Source: Sinomonas atrocyanea (lineage in GTDB: Bacteria; Actinomycetota; Actinomycetes; Actinomycetales; Micrococcaceae). Taken from it: a stretch of 64,000 bases of DNA. Shown here piece after piece: positions 27,832-35,834 of the stretch. Numbering within the stretch: the first letter of the stretch is position 1; the number at the start of each line of letters is the position of its first letter. Both the position numbers and the translations under genes were made by a program. The notes under the pieces are model-generated. The model did no database searches, was not told the DNA's origin, and worked only from the letters and a program-made list of their open reading frames with translations. Location: the NCBI RefSeq assembly GCF_001577305.1, contig NZ_CP014518.1:1984001-2048000 (forward strand), given 5' to 3'.

Positions 27832-29352
27832 TCAGTCGCCCTTGGTGCCGAAGACGATCTCGTCCCAGCTGGGGACCGAAGAGCGCTTGGGGCGGGAGGA
27901 CCTCCGCGTGGGTTCGCCCTGGGCCGCCGGCTCCGGACGCGGCGGCTCCCGGTCCGCGGGCGTGCCCGGCCCGACGGCGCGCTCCGGCTCCCGCGGGCGC
28001 TCCGGCATCTCCGGCCGTTCCGGGGATTCCTCCCCGTGCGGCGCCTCTCCCTCCACGGACTCCCGCGGCCCCTGCACGGGGGCCTGCACGGGGGTGGCGG
28101 GCCCTGCGCCGCGGCCGTCGACGCCGCGGTGCGTCCGGTCGCCGTCGTCAGAGGAGCCGTCTGCGGACGGCCGGGCCGACGGCACGACCGTCATCTCGGT
28201 CGTGGCAGTGCTCACGCCGGGCCCGAGGTCGAGCCGCGAATCGGCGTCCTGGGCGGTGCGGACGTTGAGGCGGGAGAGCAGCGAGGTGATGCCGCCCCGC
28301 GGCGCCGGCCGCCCGTCGTCGTCCGCGGTGTCCTCGTCCTGGTCCATGGGCGGCGCGCCGTGGCGCTCCGGGTCGCGGTCCCGGTGGCCGCGCGCCCGGG
28401 GAGCGTCCCACGCACCGCGCTCCCACTCGCCGGCCCGACGGTGCTCGACGGGATCAGCTTCCGGATCGGCCTCATCGGCCTCCGGGGACCGCGGATGGGC
28501 CGCCGGGATGCCGTGGGTGAGGAGCAGCGCGAGGGCATCGTCGCCGTCCTCGTCGACGCCGAGCCGCTGGCCTCGGCGCGCGCGCAGCATGTCCAGCAGC
28601 TCGCCCTCGCGGTCCAGCTCGCCGCCGTGGTGCTCCTCGGGGGCCTCGACATCGAAGGGGCGGTCCGAGACGGCCGCGAGCCGGCGGCGGGGAGCCGGCC
28701 CGTCGAGCGGCTCGAGCTCGCTGAGCTGCTGTGCCCACCGGTTCGCGTTGGCCACCGTGCGGTGCCCGGGGTGGAAGGTCCACATCGCGGGGGGCTCCTC
28801 GCCGATGGACGACGGCGCGCCCTCCGGAAGGGCGAAGCGTGCGACGACGGTCCACTGTCCGTCGGGCCGGCGCCACGAGTCCCACTCGACGGCCCCTGCG
28901 GCGACACCGTGGAGCGAGAGCCGGTACGCGGCCATCTCGCCGAGCGTCACAGGCCGGTCCGCCGCCGGGCCGCGCAGCGCCTCCTGGGCGGGCAGCCGCC
29001 CGGGAACCTCCACGGCCTGTGCGCGGCGCGCCATGTGCTCGCGCTCGGCCAGGACGGGTCCCTCGAAGCGCTGCACCCTGGCGAGCGGGACGCCCGAGGA
29101 CGCGGCGACCTCCTCCGCGGTGGCGCCCGCGCGGATTTCCGCCTGGATCTGGCGCGGAGTCATGCCTGCGCCGTCCGAGCCGGATGGCGCAGGGCGCTGG
29201 GGAGCCGGCCGCGACACCGCGCGGCGCAGGGCCTCGTCCAGCGGCAGCCGGAACACGTCCCCGTTCGCGGCGCTCACGATGAGGTGTGCACCGTCCTCGT
29301 GGACCCCGACGAGGCGCAGCTCTTCCGCCTGATCGTGCGCTCGCTCCCGCAT
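27832..29352 (-). CDS. sepH: Septation protein SepH (DUF3071)
   Basis: 506 residues. The N-terminal SepH domain (about 1-165) begins MRERAHDQAEELRLVGVHED and contains a helix-turn-helix-like part (MTPRQIQAEIRAGATAEEVA, about 64-83). A long Pro/Arg/Glu-rich, probably disordered region follows. The chain ends with PSWDEIVFGTKGD, the short conserved C-terminal motif seen in SepH. In Streptomyces and mycobacteria SepH binds FtsZ and promotes Z-ring assembly. The start ATG at 29352 is chosen for GGAGG 6 nt upstream; the open frame extends further upstream without a matching domain. It is divergent from the DUF4193 gene. Confidence 0.9.
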   Translation of the reverse strand: MRERAHDQAEELRLVGVHEDGAHLIVSAANGDVFRLPLDEALRRAVSRPAPQRPAPSGSDGAGMTPRQIQAEIRAGATAEEVAASSGVPLARVQRFEGPVLAEREHMARRAQAVEVPGRLPAQEALRGPAADRPVTLGEMAAYRLSLHGVAAGAVEWDSWRRPDGQWTVVARFALPEGAPSSIGEEPPAMWTFHPGHRTVANANRWAQQLSELEPLDGPAPRRRLAAVSDRPFDVEAPEEHHGGELDREGELLDMLRARRGQRLGVDEDGDDALALLLTHGIPAAHPRSPEADEADPEADPVEHRRAGEWERGAWDAPRARGHRDRDPERHGAPPMDQDEDTADDDGRPAPRGGITSLLSRLNVRTAQDADSRLDLGPGVSTATTEMTVVPSARPSADGSSDDGDRTHRGVDGRGAGPATPVQAPVQGPRESVEGEAPHGEESPERPEMPERPREPERAVGPGTPADREPPRPEPAAQGEPTRRSSRPKRSSVPSWDEIVFGTKGD

Positions 29353-29500
29353 GGACGCCCTCCAGCTTGCTCTAGGTCTGAGTAGAACTGTGCCATCCGC
29401 GGGCGCCGAAGGCCCGCAGGCCGTCGGTGTGCCGCGAAAATGGCGGCCCGGACGGGCCACGCGGCGGGACCGCCGCGGAGCCGGCGGGCGTCGCGTGTCG

Positions 29501-29526
29501 GGAATGTTCCGGGGCGAAGTGGCGTT
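29501..29526 (+). promoter_or_regulatory. SigR/SigH-type promoter match upstream of the DUF4193 gene
   Basis: GGAAT (29501-29505), an 18-nt spacer and GTT (29524-29526) give an exact match to the GGAAT-N18-GTT consensus, about 120 nt before the DUF4193 start. Nothing else was recognised in the 296-nt gap 29353-29648. Confidence 0.4.
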
Positions 29527-29648
29527 TTGCCTGCTCATCGGGAACAATCTCCCCGTCACTGGGCACAAAATGGGGGCCGAGTGCGTTGGACTGGACTACG
29601 TGGGATGCCACGTGACATGGCTAGCTACCGGAGCGTGAACGAAGAACT

Positions 29649-29948
29649 ATGGCGACCGATTACGATGCGCCGCGCAAGAACGAGGAAGAGCTCAACGAGG
29701 ATTCGATCGAGGAGCTGAAGTCCCGCCGTACCGACAAGCAGTCTGCCGCGGTGGACGAGGACGAGGCGGAGGCCGCGGACAGCTACGAGCTCCCCGGTGC
29801 GGACCTCTCCGGCGAGGAACTCCTGGTCCGGGTGCTGCCCGCGCAGGCCGACGAATTCACGTGCGCCTCGTGCTTCCTCGTCCGTCACCGCTCCCAGATC
29901 GCCCGGGAGAAGAACGGCCTGCTCTACTGCAAGGAGTGCGAGGGCTGA
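29649..29948 (+). CDS. DUF4193 family protein
   Basis: 99 residues, acidic, starting MATDYDAPRKNEEEL. The C-terminus carries FTCASCFLVRHRSQIA and LLYCKECEG, two Cys pairs (CxxC and CxxC) that should bind one zinc. The family is restricted to actinobacteria and sits next to dut and the DUF3093 gene in many genomes. Its function is unknown; it resembles small RNA polymerase- or nucleic-acid-associated zinc ribbons only in size. A SigR/SigH-type promoter match lies upstream, which would make it stress-inducible. A strong hairpin follows. Confidence 0.88.
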   Translation: MATDYDAPRKNEEELNEDSIEELKSRRTDKQSAAVDEDEAEAADSYELPGADLSGEELLVRVLPAQADEFTCASCFLVRHRSQIAREKNGLLYCKECEG

Positions 29949-29978
29949 GCGCTCTGGCTCCAGGCAGCCCACGCGAGA

Positions 29979-30011
29979 GGCGGCCCCGGCGCGTGCAGCG
30001 CCGGGGCCGCC
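29979..30011. terminator. Bidirectional terminator between the DUF4193 and DUF3093 genes
   Basis: A perfect 14-bp stem (29979-29992 against 29998-30011) with loop GTGCA lies between convergent genes. Confidence 0.8.
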
Positions 30012-30017
30012 GTCGTC

Positions 30018-30506
30018 TCAGCGGCGGGGAGCCTCGCCGAGGGCGGCGACAAGACGGTCCGGGTGGCGGCTCGAGACGAGCCAGTACGGTGTGCGGTCCT
30101 CGGGATCCGTGAGTTCGACGCGGACCACCGGACGGATCCACCCCCGGATGCACAGGTAGGCCAGCCCGTTCAGGCGCGGGCCGCGCTCGGCGGTGGCCTC
30201 GTCCCCGTCGAACGCCTCGACGGTCCCCGTGAAGGTCCGCGGGAGTGTGGCGCGGCCGGCCCGGAACGAAGACCTCGTCACCACGATGGCGGGCGTGGAC
30301 GCCACGAGGATCGCCACGAGGATGACGAGCAGGACGGCGGCACCGGTGTAGCCGGCAGCCATGCTGATGGGCGCGAACACGAGGATCCCCGCACCGGAGA
30401 CGCCCAGGACGACGATCCACACCCACCAGGCCGGCCAGAGCTTCTCGGAATAGACGATGGGGTCGGCGGTGCTCGCCCCGGAGGCGGGCGTCGTGGCGTC
30501 AGGCAT
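30018..30506 (-). CDS. DUF3093 domain membrane protein
   Basis: 162 residues starting MPDATTPAS. VYSEKLWPAWWVWIVVLGVS (about 18-37) opens the domain. Two adjacent membrane helices (about 28-48 and 54-75) are followed by a cytosolic domain with LNGLAYLCIRGWIRPVVRV and a short conserved YWLVSSRHPDRLVAAL tail. This is an actinobacterial family of unknown function, next to dut in mycobacteria as here. A longer start at 30542 is possible but lacks support. It is divergent from dut. Confidence 0.85.
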   Translation of the reverse strand: MPDATTPASGASTADPIVYSEKLWPAWWVWIVVLGVSGAGILVFAPISMAAGYTGAAVLLVILVAILVASTPAIVVTRSSFRAGRATLPRTFTGTVEAFDGDEATAERGPRLNGLAYLCIRGWIRPVVRVELTDPEDRTPYWLVSSRHPDRLVAALGEAPRR

Positions 30507-30585
30507 AGGCCAAGCTTTCCACCCCGGCGCCCGCGAGGACAAAAGCTGGGAGCCCCGGGGGCACAGGGCGCCGCCGCCGGCCCGC

Positions 30586-30591
30586 TAGAGT
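30586..30591 (+). promoter_or_regulatory. Leaderless-type -10 box of dut
   Basis: TAGAGT ends 6 nt before the GTG at 30598. Confidence 0.55.
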
Positions 30592-30597
30592 TGACGG

Positions 30598-31107
30598 GTG
30601 AGCGCGCAGCAGACAGCCCCCGACCACGCGGCCCCGGACCAGTCCCCGGCGTGGGCGCCGACCCTCGACGTCCAGCTCAAGATGCTCGACGACGGCCTCG
30701 AGCCGCCCGCGTACGCCCATCCCGGCGACGCGGGCGCAGACCTGCGGGCCCGCGTGGACGTGACGCTCCGCCCGGGTGAGCGCGCGCTCGTGCCGACCGG
30801 CGTGAGCATCGCGCTCCCGTTCGGCTACGTTGCCCTCATCCATCCCCGGTCGGGCCTCGCGACCAAGCACGGGCTCACGGTCGTCAACGCGCCCGGCACG
30901 GTTGATGCCGGCTACCGCGGCGAGATCGCGGTGACCCTCCTCAACACGGACCGGTCCGAACCGATCGCCCTCCGCCGCGGCGATAGAATCGCTCAGATGG
31001 TGATCCAGCGCGTGGAACATGCGCGCTTCGTGCCCGTCGAGGACCTGTCCGACTCCGTGCGCGGCTCGGGGGGGTTCGGCTCGACGGGCGGATTCACCGC
31101 CCCCTAG
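30598..31107 (+). CDS. dut: dUTP diphosphatase
   Basis: 169 residues. It hydrolyses dUTP to dUMP, keeping uracil out of DNA and feeding dTMP synthesis. The five trimeric dUTPase motifs are visible: AHPGDAGADLRA (motif 1), HPRSGLATKHGL (motif 3, about 81-92), VNAPGTVDAGYRGEI (motif 4 region), RRGDRIAQMVI (about 125) and the C-terminal GSGGFGSTGGF (motif 5, about 156-166), which closes the active site. An N-terminal extension of about 25 residues is non-conserved. It is the first gene of the dut - DUF3710 - OB-fold - DUF3159 run. Confidence 0.95.
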   Translation: MSAQQTAPDHAAPDQSPAWAPTLDVQLKMLDDGLEPPAYAHPGDAGADLRARVDVTLRPGERALVPTGVSIALPFGYVALIHPRSGLATKHGLTVVNAPGTVDAGYRGEIAVTLLNTDRSEPIALRRGDRIAQMVIQRVEHARFVPVEDLSDSVRGSGGFGSTGGFTAP

Positions 31108-31175
31108 CGCCCCGCCCGACCGGGCGTTCGGCGGAAGCGGGCTGCCGGAACCGCCGGCAAGACAAAGGAGTGTGT

Positions 31176-31895
31176 GTGGCACTGTTCGGACGCGGCAAGA
31201 ACGCCAAGCTGACGTCCGAGGACCCCTCGGTCCTCGGACAGTCGACCCGGAAGCGTCCCGAGCCGGACAAGAGCGGCTACGGGCGCGCCCAGAAGGGCCC
31301 GTTCGATGCGAGCGAGGCCAGCACCGATACCGGCTACGTGGACCTGGGCTCGATCCTCGTCCGCCCCACCGAGGGCCTCCAGCTGCGCCTCGAGCTCGAG
31401 GAGGCCACGCAGCGCGTCGTGGCCGTGACGATGGACCTTGCCGGCTCGAGCCTCCAGCTCCAGGCGTTCGCCGCCCCCCGCTCCGAGGGGCTGTGGGGCG
31501 AGATCCGGGCCCAGATCGCCCAGTCCGTGGCGAGCCAGGGCGGCACCGTGGAGGAGACCGAAGGCAGCTTCGGTCCGGAGCTGCTCGCGCGCCTTCCTGC
31601 CGACGCGACGGGGGAGCGCCGCAGCTACCGCGCGGCCCGCTTCATGGGCGTCGACGGTCCGCGCTGGTTCCTGCGCGGCGTGATCGGCGGCCAGGCCGCG
31701 GAGAGCCGCGAGGCCTCCGCCGCGCTCGAGGACCTCTTCCGCCACGTGGTCGTGGACCGCGGCGAGTCCCCGCTCCCGCCCCGCGAGCTGCTCCCGCTGC
31801 GCATCCCCGTCGAGGCCGCGCCGCACGAGAACGGCCATGCGCAGCACGCGCCGCACGCGCCCGAACGCGGACCGGAGACCACGCATCTTGGCTGA
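31176..31895 (+). CDS. DUF3710 family protein
   Basis: 239 residues starting VALFGRGKNAKL. YVDLGSILVRPTEGLQLRLE (about 50-69) and MGVDGPRWFLRGVIGG (about 157-172) are the conserved stretches of this actinobacterial family. The C-terminus is His-rich. Function unknown. The start GTG at 31176 has AAAGGAG ending 5 nt upstream; an in-frame GTG at 31170 overlaps that site. It overlaps the next gene by 8 nt, so translation is coupled. Confidence 0.85.
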   Translation: MALFGRGKNAKLTSEDPSVLGQSTRKRPEPDKSGYGRAQKGPFDASEASTDTGYVDLGSILVRPTEGLQLRLELEEATQRVVAVTMDLAGSSLQLQAFAAPRSEGLWGEIRAQIAQSVASQGGTVEETEGSFGPELLARLPADATGERRSYRAARFMGVDGPRWFLRGVIGGQAAESREASAALEDLFRHVVVDRGESPLPPRELLPLRIPVEAAPHENGHAQHAPHAPERGPETTHLG

Positions 31896-32205
31896 CGCCA
31901 CGGCGCCCGTCCGGCTCGAGGGCTTCGGCGGGCTCCCCGAACGTGGCCTCGTCTCCGGCGAGGGCCTCGTGCGGTCGCTCACCTTCGTGCCCGTCGACGA
32001 GGCGCCGCGGCTCACCGCGGTGATCGAGGACGAGCGCGAACGCCCCGGGAGCGGGCCCGCCCTGTGCCTCGTCTGGCTCGGACGCCGGCGGATCAGCGGC
32101 GTCAATGCCGGGACCCGGCTGCGGTTCTCGGGCATGCTGGCGCACTTCCATGGCGTCCCCACCATCTACAACCCGCGCTACGAGATCCTGGCCCAGGAGG
32201 ACTGA
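31888..32205 (+). CDS. OB-fold nucleic-acid-binding protein
   Basis: 105 residues starting LADATAPVRLEGFGG. An OB-fold pattern is visible: GLVRSLTFVPVDEAPRLTAV, LCLVWLGRRRISGVNAGTRL, then LRFSGMLAHFHGVPTIYNPR, typical of the small OB-fold proteins encoded after DUF3710 genes. It probably binds RNA or DNA, but the target is unknown. The TTG start at 31888 overlaps the upstream stop and has GGAG about 11 nt before it; an ATG at 31837 inside the previous gene is less likely. Confidence 0.8.
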   Translation: MADATAPVRLEGFGGLPERGLVSGEGLVRSLTFVPVDEAPRLTAVIEDERERPGSGPALCLVWLGRRRISGVNAGTRLRFSGMLAHFHGVPTIYNPRYEILAQED

Positions 32206-32206
32206 C

Positions 32207-32968
32207 GTGAGCTCCGCCCCCGGACCCGCCGACCCCCGCGACGACGAGGGCGCCGGCCCGCGCCCCGGCCGCGTGCCCACGGGCGCCGACCTCGCCGGCG
32301 CCTACGCCGCACGGGCCGGACTCCACCGCCACGACGACGGCCGGATCGACGTGCTCCGCAGCGCCGGCGGCGTCCGCGGCCTCCTCGAGAGCGTCCTGCC
32401 GGGTCTGGTCTTCCTCGTCTGCTTCACGCTCGTGCAGGACCTCGTGCTCTCCGCCGTGCTCTCCCTCGCGGTGGCGGCAGTGTTCGTCGTGGTGCGCCTC
32501 GTGGGGCGCACGCCTCCCACCCAGGCCTTCGCGGGGATCATCGGCGTGGCCGTCTCGGCCGCGCTGGCCGTGTTCTCCGGCCGCGCCGAGAACTTCTACC
32601 TCTCCGGCTTCCTCACGAACGCGGGCTACATCGTGGCGCTCGTCGCCTCGATCCTCGTCAAGTGGCCGCTCATGGGCGTCATCTTCGGCTTCCTCCGCAA
32701 CGAGGGCGTCCACTGGCGCAACGATGCCGTCAGGGCGCGGCAGTACCGGCTCGGCACGTGGGTCATGGTCGCGGTGCTCGGGCTGCGCCTGCTCGTCCAG
32801 GTTCCCCTCTACCTCATGGGCGACGCCGGCCTCGTCGCCCTGGGGGCCACGCGCCTCATCATGGGTGTGCCGCTGTACGCGCTCGGACTGTGGGTCGCTT
32901 GGCTCATCACCCGCCCCGTGGCCGGCGAACCGCCCGCGGGCAACGAGGTGCGGGACACAAGCCCCTAG
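32207..32968 (+). CDS. DUF3159 family membrane protein
   Basis: 253 residues. A soluble N-terminus (about 45 residues) is followed by six membrane helices: about 62-80, 83-100, 104-120, 136-160, 185-205 and 214-235. SVLPGLVFLVCFTL (about 61-74) and LVKWPLMGVIFGFL (about 150-163) are the conserved parts. DUF3159 proteins are actinobacterial and of unknown function, often next to the OB-fold and TrkA genes. GTG start at 32207 directly after the previous stop. Confidence 0.85.
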   Translation: MSSAPGPADPRDDEGAGPRPGRVPTGADLAGAYAARAGLHRHDDGRIDVLRSAGGVRGLLESVLPGLVFLVCFTLVQDLVLSAVLSLAVAAVFVVVRLVGRTPPTQAFAGIIGVAVSAALAVFSGRAENFYLSGFLTNAGYIVALVASILVKWPLMGVIFGFLRNEGVHWRNDAVRARQYRLGTWVMVAVLGLRLLVQVPLYLMGDAGLVALGATRLIMGVPLYALGLWVAWLITRPVAGEPPAGNEVRDTSP

Positions 32969-32988
32969 GTCGGGCCCGCGCACCGGCG

Positions 32989-32994
32989 TAGCGT
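32989..32994 (+). promoter_or_regulatory. Leaderless-type -10 box of the three-repeat membrane protein gene
   Basis: TAGCGT ends 6 nt before the GTG at 33001. Confidence 0.5.
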
Positions 32995-33000
32995 CGGAGC

Positions 33001-34311
33001 GTGGAGAACAAGGCACTGCGCATCGTCTTCCCGGTCTTCCTGGGAGTGCTGCTGGCACTGTTGATCGGGTTCGGCCTCCAGGCCGTCTACCCGCAGCCGG
33101 AGTCGCCGTCGCCCGGCTACGAGGCCCCGTATGAGGCCTATCTCGCCTCGCTCCAGGCCTATGAGCGCATCGCGGCGGCCGTGCTGTCCGGGCTCGCGGT
33201 GGTCCTGCTCGCGGCCGGCTCGCTCCTCCCGGCGCGCGCCGCGGCGCTGGCTGAAGGCCTCCTGCTGGGCGGGGTGTTCACGCTCATCTACGCGGCGGCG
33301 CGAGGCTCCGGGGCGGGGCCGGGCCTGCCTGCTGCACCCGCCGTCGGGGCTGTGGGTGTCGGCCTCGTCCTCGCCCTCGCCGCGCTCTTCCTGCGCCAGT
33401 CCGGCCGGCTGCCGCGCCTCCGGGAGCGCCGCGCGGAGGCCGCGGACGAGACCGCCCTTGCCGTCGTCTTCCCGCTCGCCGCGGCCCCTCTCGCGGCGAC
33501 CGTCGTCTCGCTCGGCCTCCAGGCCTTCTACCCGCCTCCGGTGCTGTCCGGCTACAGCGGCCCGGGCTACCCGGGCGTCCTCGCCGTCTACGAGAGGAAC
33601 GCCGGGCTCATCGGCACGGCCGCGGCAGCGGTCCTGATCCTCGTCGGCTTCGCGCTGCTGCGCCGGGCGTCCATCCCGGCCGACGCCCTGCTCCTCGGCG
33701 GCGTCGTCACCCTCGTCGTCGCCTCGGCCGGGGCGATCAGCCCGAAGACCACGCTGGTCTCCCTCGGTGTCGGCGTCCTCGGGCTCCTCGGTGCGCTCGC
33801 GACGGGACACCTGCGGCTCGGCGCCCCGCTGCGGCGCGGGACCGGCGCCGCGGCGACGGGTTCACGGGTGGGCTCGAGGGTGTTCTCGGTGCTGCATCCC
33901 GTCGCCGTCGGAGCGCTCAGCGTGGTGGTCTTCTTCGTGGGCGTCTTCGCGTTCTACCCCCCGCCCGAGGACGCCGAGCCGTCTTCGGAGTGGCTCCGGA
34001 CGGTGAGCCTGAGCGCCACGGTCGTCGCGGTGGTGTTCCTTCTGGCGAGCCTCGTGCTCGAGCGCCGCGCGGCGGCGGTCGGCAACGCGCTCGTGGTCGG
34101 CGGACTCCTCACCCTCGTCGCCGGGGTGGCTCCGGCCGCGGTCGCGGGGGAGCAGGGGGTCGTGTTCGTCGCGCTCGCGGTGGCGGTCGCCGTCGTCCTC
34201 TTCGTCGGATACCGGCGCTTCGTCCGCGGCGTCCCCAGGGCACCGCGGGACACCCGGCCTCCCGGGACTCCTCCGGCGGTCCCGCCGGTGCCGCCCGCGC
34301 CCGCCGGGTAA
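33001..34311 (+). CDS. Membrane protein built of three internal repeats (unknown function)
   Basis: 436 residues; I do not recognise the family. It consists of three similar units of about 120-150 residues. Each opens with a membrane helix ending in a Tyr-Pro motif: GFGLQAVYPQP (about 21-31), SLGLQAFYPPP (about 170-180) and FVGVFAFYPPP (about 311-321). A short Tyr/Ser/Pro/Glu-rich extracytoplasmic-like loop and two further helices follow, the second containing ALLLGGVVTLV or a variant (LLLGGVFTLI, LVVGGLLTLV). That predicts about 9-10 helices in total. Units are linked by short Arg-rich cytosolic segments, and the C-terminus is a Pro-rich tail. It has its own leaderless-type promoter and lies between DUF3159 and trkA genes, where mycobacteria have nothing similar as far as I recall. 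Confidence 0.75.
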   Translation: MENKALRIVFPVFLGVLLALLIGFGLQAVYPQPESPSPGYEAPYEAYLASLQAYERIAAAVLSGLAVVLLAAGSLLPARAAALAEGLLLGGVFTLIYAAARGSGAGPGLPAAPAVGAVGVGLVLALAALFLRQSGRLPRLRERRAEAADETALAVVFPLAAAPLAATVVSLGLQAFYPPPVLSGYSGPGYPGVLAVYERNAGLIGTAAAAVLILVGFALLRRASIPADALLLGGVVTLVVASAGAISPKTTLVSLGVGVLGLLGALATGHLRLGAPLRRGTGAAATGSRVGSRVFSVLHPVAVGALSVVVFFVGVFAFYPPPEDAEPSSEWLRTVSLSATVVAVVFLLASLVLERRAAAVGNALVVGGLLTLVAGVAPAAVAGEQGVVFVALAVAVAVVLFVGYRRFVRGVPRAPRDTRPPGTPPAVPPVPPAPAG

Positions 34312-34327
34312 GCCGGGCAAGCCCGGC
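34312..34327. terminator. Possible small terminator hairpin
   Basis: A 7-bp stem GCCGGGC/GCCCGGC with a 2-nt loop lies right after the stop codon, between convergent genes. It is weak. Confidence 0.35.
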
Positions 34328-34375
34328 GCGGGGCGGCAGACGGCAGGGGAGTTCCGCCGAGGGAGGCGGACGGAC

Positions 34376-35107
34376 TCAGCCGTCGAACGCGTCGTCCTCG
34401 TCCTCGCCGGCCTCTGCCGGGCGCGCCTGGCCCTCGCCGCCCGACTCCGTCTGGGGAGCGAGGAGGCGGCGCAGCTCGTCCTCGGCGGCGATCGTCGAGA
34501 TGAAGAACAGCTCGTCGCGGTGGTCGACCACGTCGTCGCGGCTCGGCGCCACCGGCTTCTGGTCGCGCAGGATCGCCACGAGCGTGCAGTCCTCCGGCCA
34601 GTCGATCTGCCCCACCGTCTTGCCCACCACGTGGGAGTCGGCGGGCACCGTGAACTCCACGAGGGAGGAGACGCCAGTCTGGAGCGTCAGGAGGCGCACG
34701 ACGTCGCCGATCTCCACGGCCTCCTCGACCAGCGCCGTCATGAGGCGCGGCGTGTTGACTGCGACGTCGACGCCCCAGGAGCCGTCGAACATCCAGTCGT
34801 TCTTCGGGTTGTTGACCCGGCCGACGGTGCGGCCCACGCCGAACTCCGTCTTCGCCAGCAGGGAGACCACGAGGTTGACCTTGTCGTCGCCCGTGGCGGA
34901 GACGACCACGTCGGCCTCGTCGACGCGGGCCTCCTTGAGTGTCGAGAGCTCGCACGCGTCGCCGATGAGCCACTTCGCCCCGCGCAGGCCGCTGCGGCCA
35001 ATCACCTCGGGCTTGGGGTCGACGAGGAGGACCTCGTGGCGGTGCGCCAGCAGTTCGCGGGCGATCGAGCTGCCCACGCTGCCGGCCCCGGCGATGATGA
35101 CCTTCAC
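34376..35107 (-). CDS. TrkA-type potassium uptake regulator (second of pair)
   Basis: 243 residues starting VKVIIAGAGSVGSSIAREL, an NAD-binding Rossmann (RCK_N) domain (about 1-125; the acidic residue after beta-2 is in LLVDPKPE). An RCK_C domain (about 140-220; HVVGKTVGQIDWPEDCTLVA) follows, then an acidic tail. Such proteins gate Trk/Ktr potassium channels in response to NAD(H) or nucleotides. The start GTG at 35107 overlaps the stop of the sister gene by 4 nt. The pair corresponds to ceoB/ceoC of mycobacteria. No TrkH/KtrB channel gene lies nearby; the adjacent divergent APC-type permease may be the partner (inference). Confidence 0.88.
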   Translation of the reverse strand: MKVIIAGAGSVGSSIARELLAHRHEVLLVDPKPEVIGRSGLRGAKWLIGDACELSTLKEARVDEADVVVSATGDDKVNLVVSLLAKTEFGVGRTVGRVNNPKNDWMFDGSWGVDVAVNTPRLMTALVEEAVEIGDVVRLLTLQTGVSSLVEFTVPADSHVVGKTVGQIDWPEDCTLVAILRDQKPVAPSRDDVVDHRDELFFISTIAAEDELRRLLAPQTESGGEGQARPAEAGEDEDDAFDG

Positions 35108-35778
35108 TCGGACTCCTTCGCGGGCGGAGCGGACAGGATGCGGGAGACCTCGGCGGCGTCGGAGATGTCCATCATGGCGTGCACGGTGTCGCCCTCCTGG
35201 TACGCCGTGTTCGGCGTGGGCAGGACGCCCTCGCCGAAACGGGTGATGTAGGCCACCCGGACTCCCGCGGCGCGCTCGATCGCGCCCAGCGGGTGCCCGA
35301 GCCACGCGGGATCCAGCGTGACCTCGGAGAGCACGAGCCGGCCCGAGGGCTCCCGGAAGTCGCCGGCGACGCCCGATTCGGGCAGGATCCGGCGCAGCAC
35401 CTGGTCCGCGCTCCAGCGCACGGCGGCAACGGTCGGGATGCCCAGACGCTGGTAGATCTCGGCGCGGCCGGGGTCGTAGATGCGCGCGACGACGTGCTGG
35501 ACATGGAACGTCTCCCTCGCCACGCGGGTGGCGAGGATGTTCGAGTTGTCCCCGCTCGAGACGGCGGCGAAGGCGTAGGCCTCCTCGATCCCGGCCTGCT
35601 TCATCGTGTCCCGGTCGAAGCCGATGCCCGTGACCTTGCGTCCGGAGAACGTCCGGCGCAGGCGTCGGAAGGCGCGGTCGTCCTGGTCGATGATCGCGAC
35701 CGAGTGGCCGGAGTCCTCGAGGGTGTGGGCCAGTGTCACGCCGACACGGCCGCACCCCATGATCACGTAGTGCGCCAT
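35104..35778 (-). CDS. TrkA-type potassium uptake regulator (first of pair)
   Basis: 224 residues starting MAHYVIMGCGRVGVTLAHTL, with GCGRVG as the dinucleotide-binding loop and VAIIDQDDRAF giving the acidic residue after beta-2. RCK_N spans about 1-120 and RCK_C about 135-215. It probably forms a hetero- or homo-octameric gating ring with the neighbouring TrkA protein. The start ATG at 35778 is preceded by TAGATT at 7 nt. It is divergent from the APC permease, with 56 nt between the start codons. Confidence 0.88.
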   Translation of the reverse strand: MAHYVIMGCGRVGVTLAHTLEDSGHSVAIIDQDDRAFRRLRRTFSGRKVTGIGFDRDTMKQAGIEEAYAFAAVSSGDNSNILATRVARETFHVQHVVARIYDPGRAEIYQRLGIPTVAAVRWSADQVLRRILPESGVAGDFREPSGRLVLSEVTLDPAWLGHPLGAIERAAGVRVAYITRFGEGVLPTPNTAYQEGDTVHAMMDISDAAEVSRILSAPPAKESE

Positions 35779-35822
35779 GGCCCCCAATCTACCGCGCGAT
35801 GACACCGCCCGCGGTTGTCGCA

Positions 35823-35828
35823 TAACGT
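35823..35828 (+). promoter_or_regulatory. Leaderless-type -10 box of the APC permease gene
   Basis: TAACGT ends 6 nt before the GTG at 35835. Confidence 0.5.
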
Positions 35829-35834
35829 GTCAGG

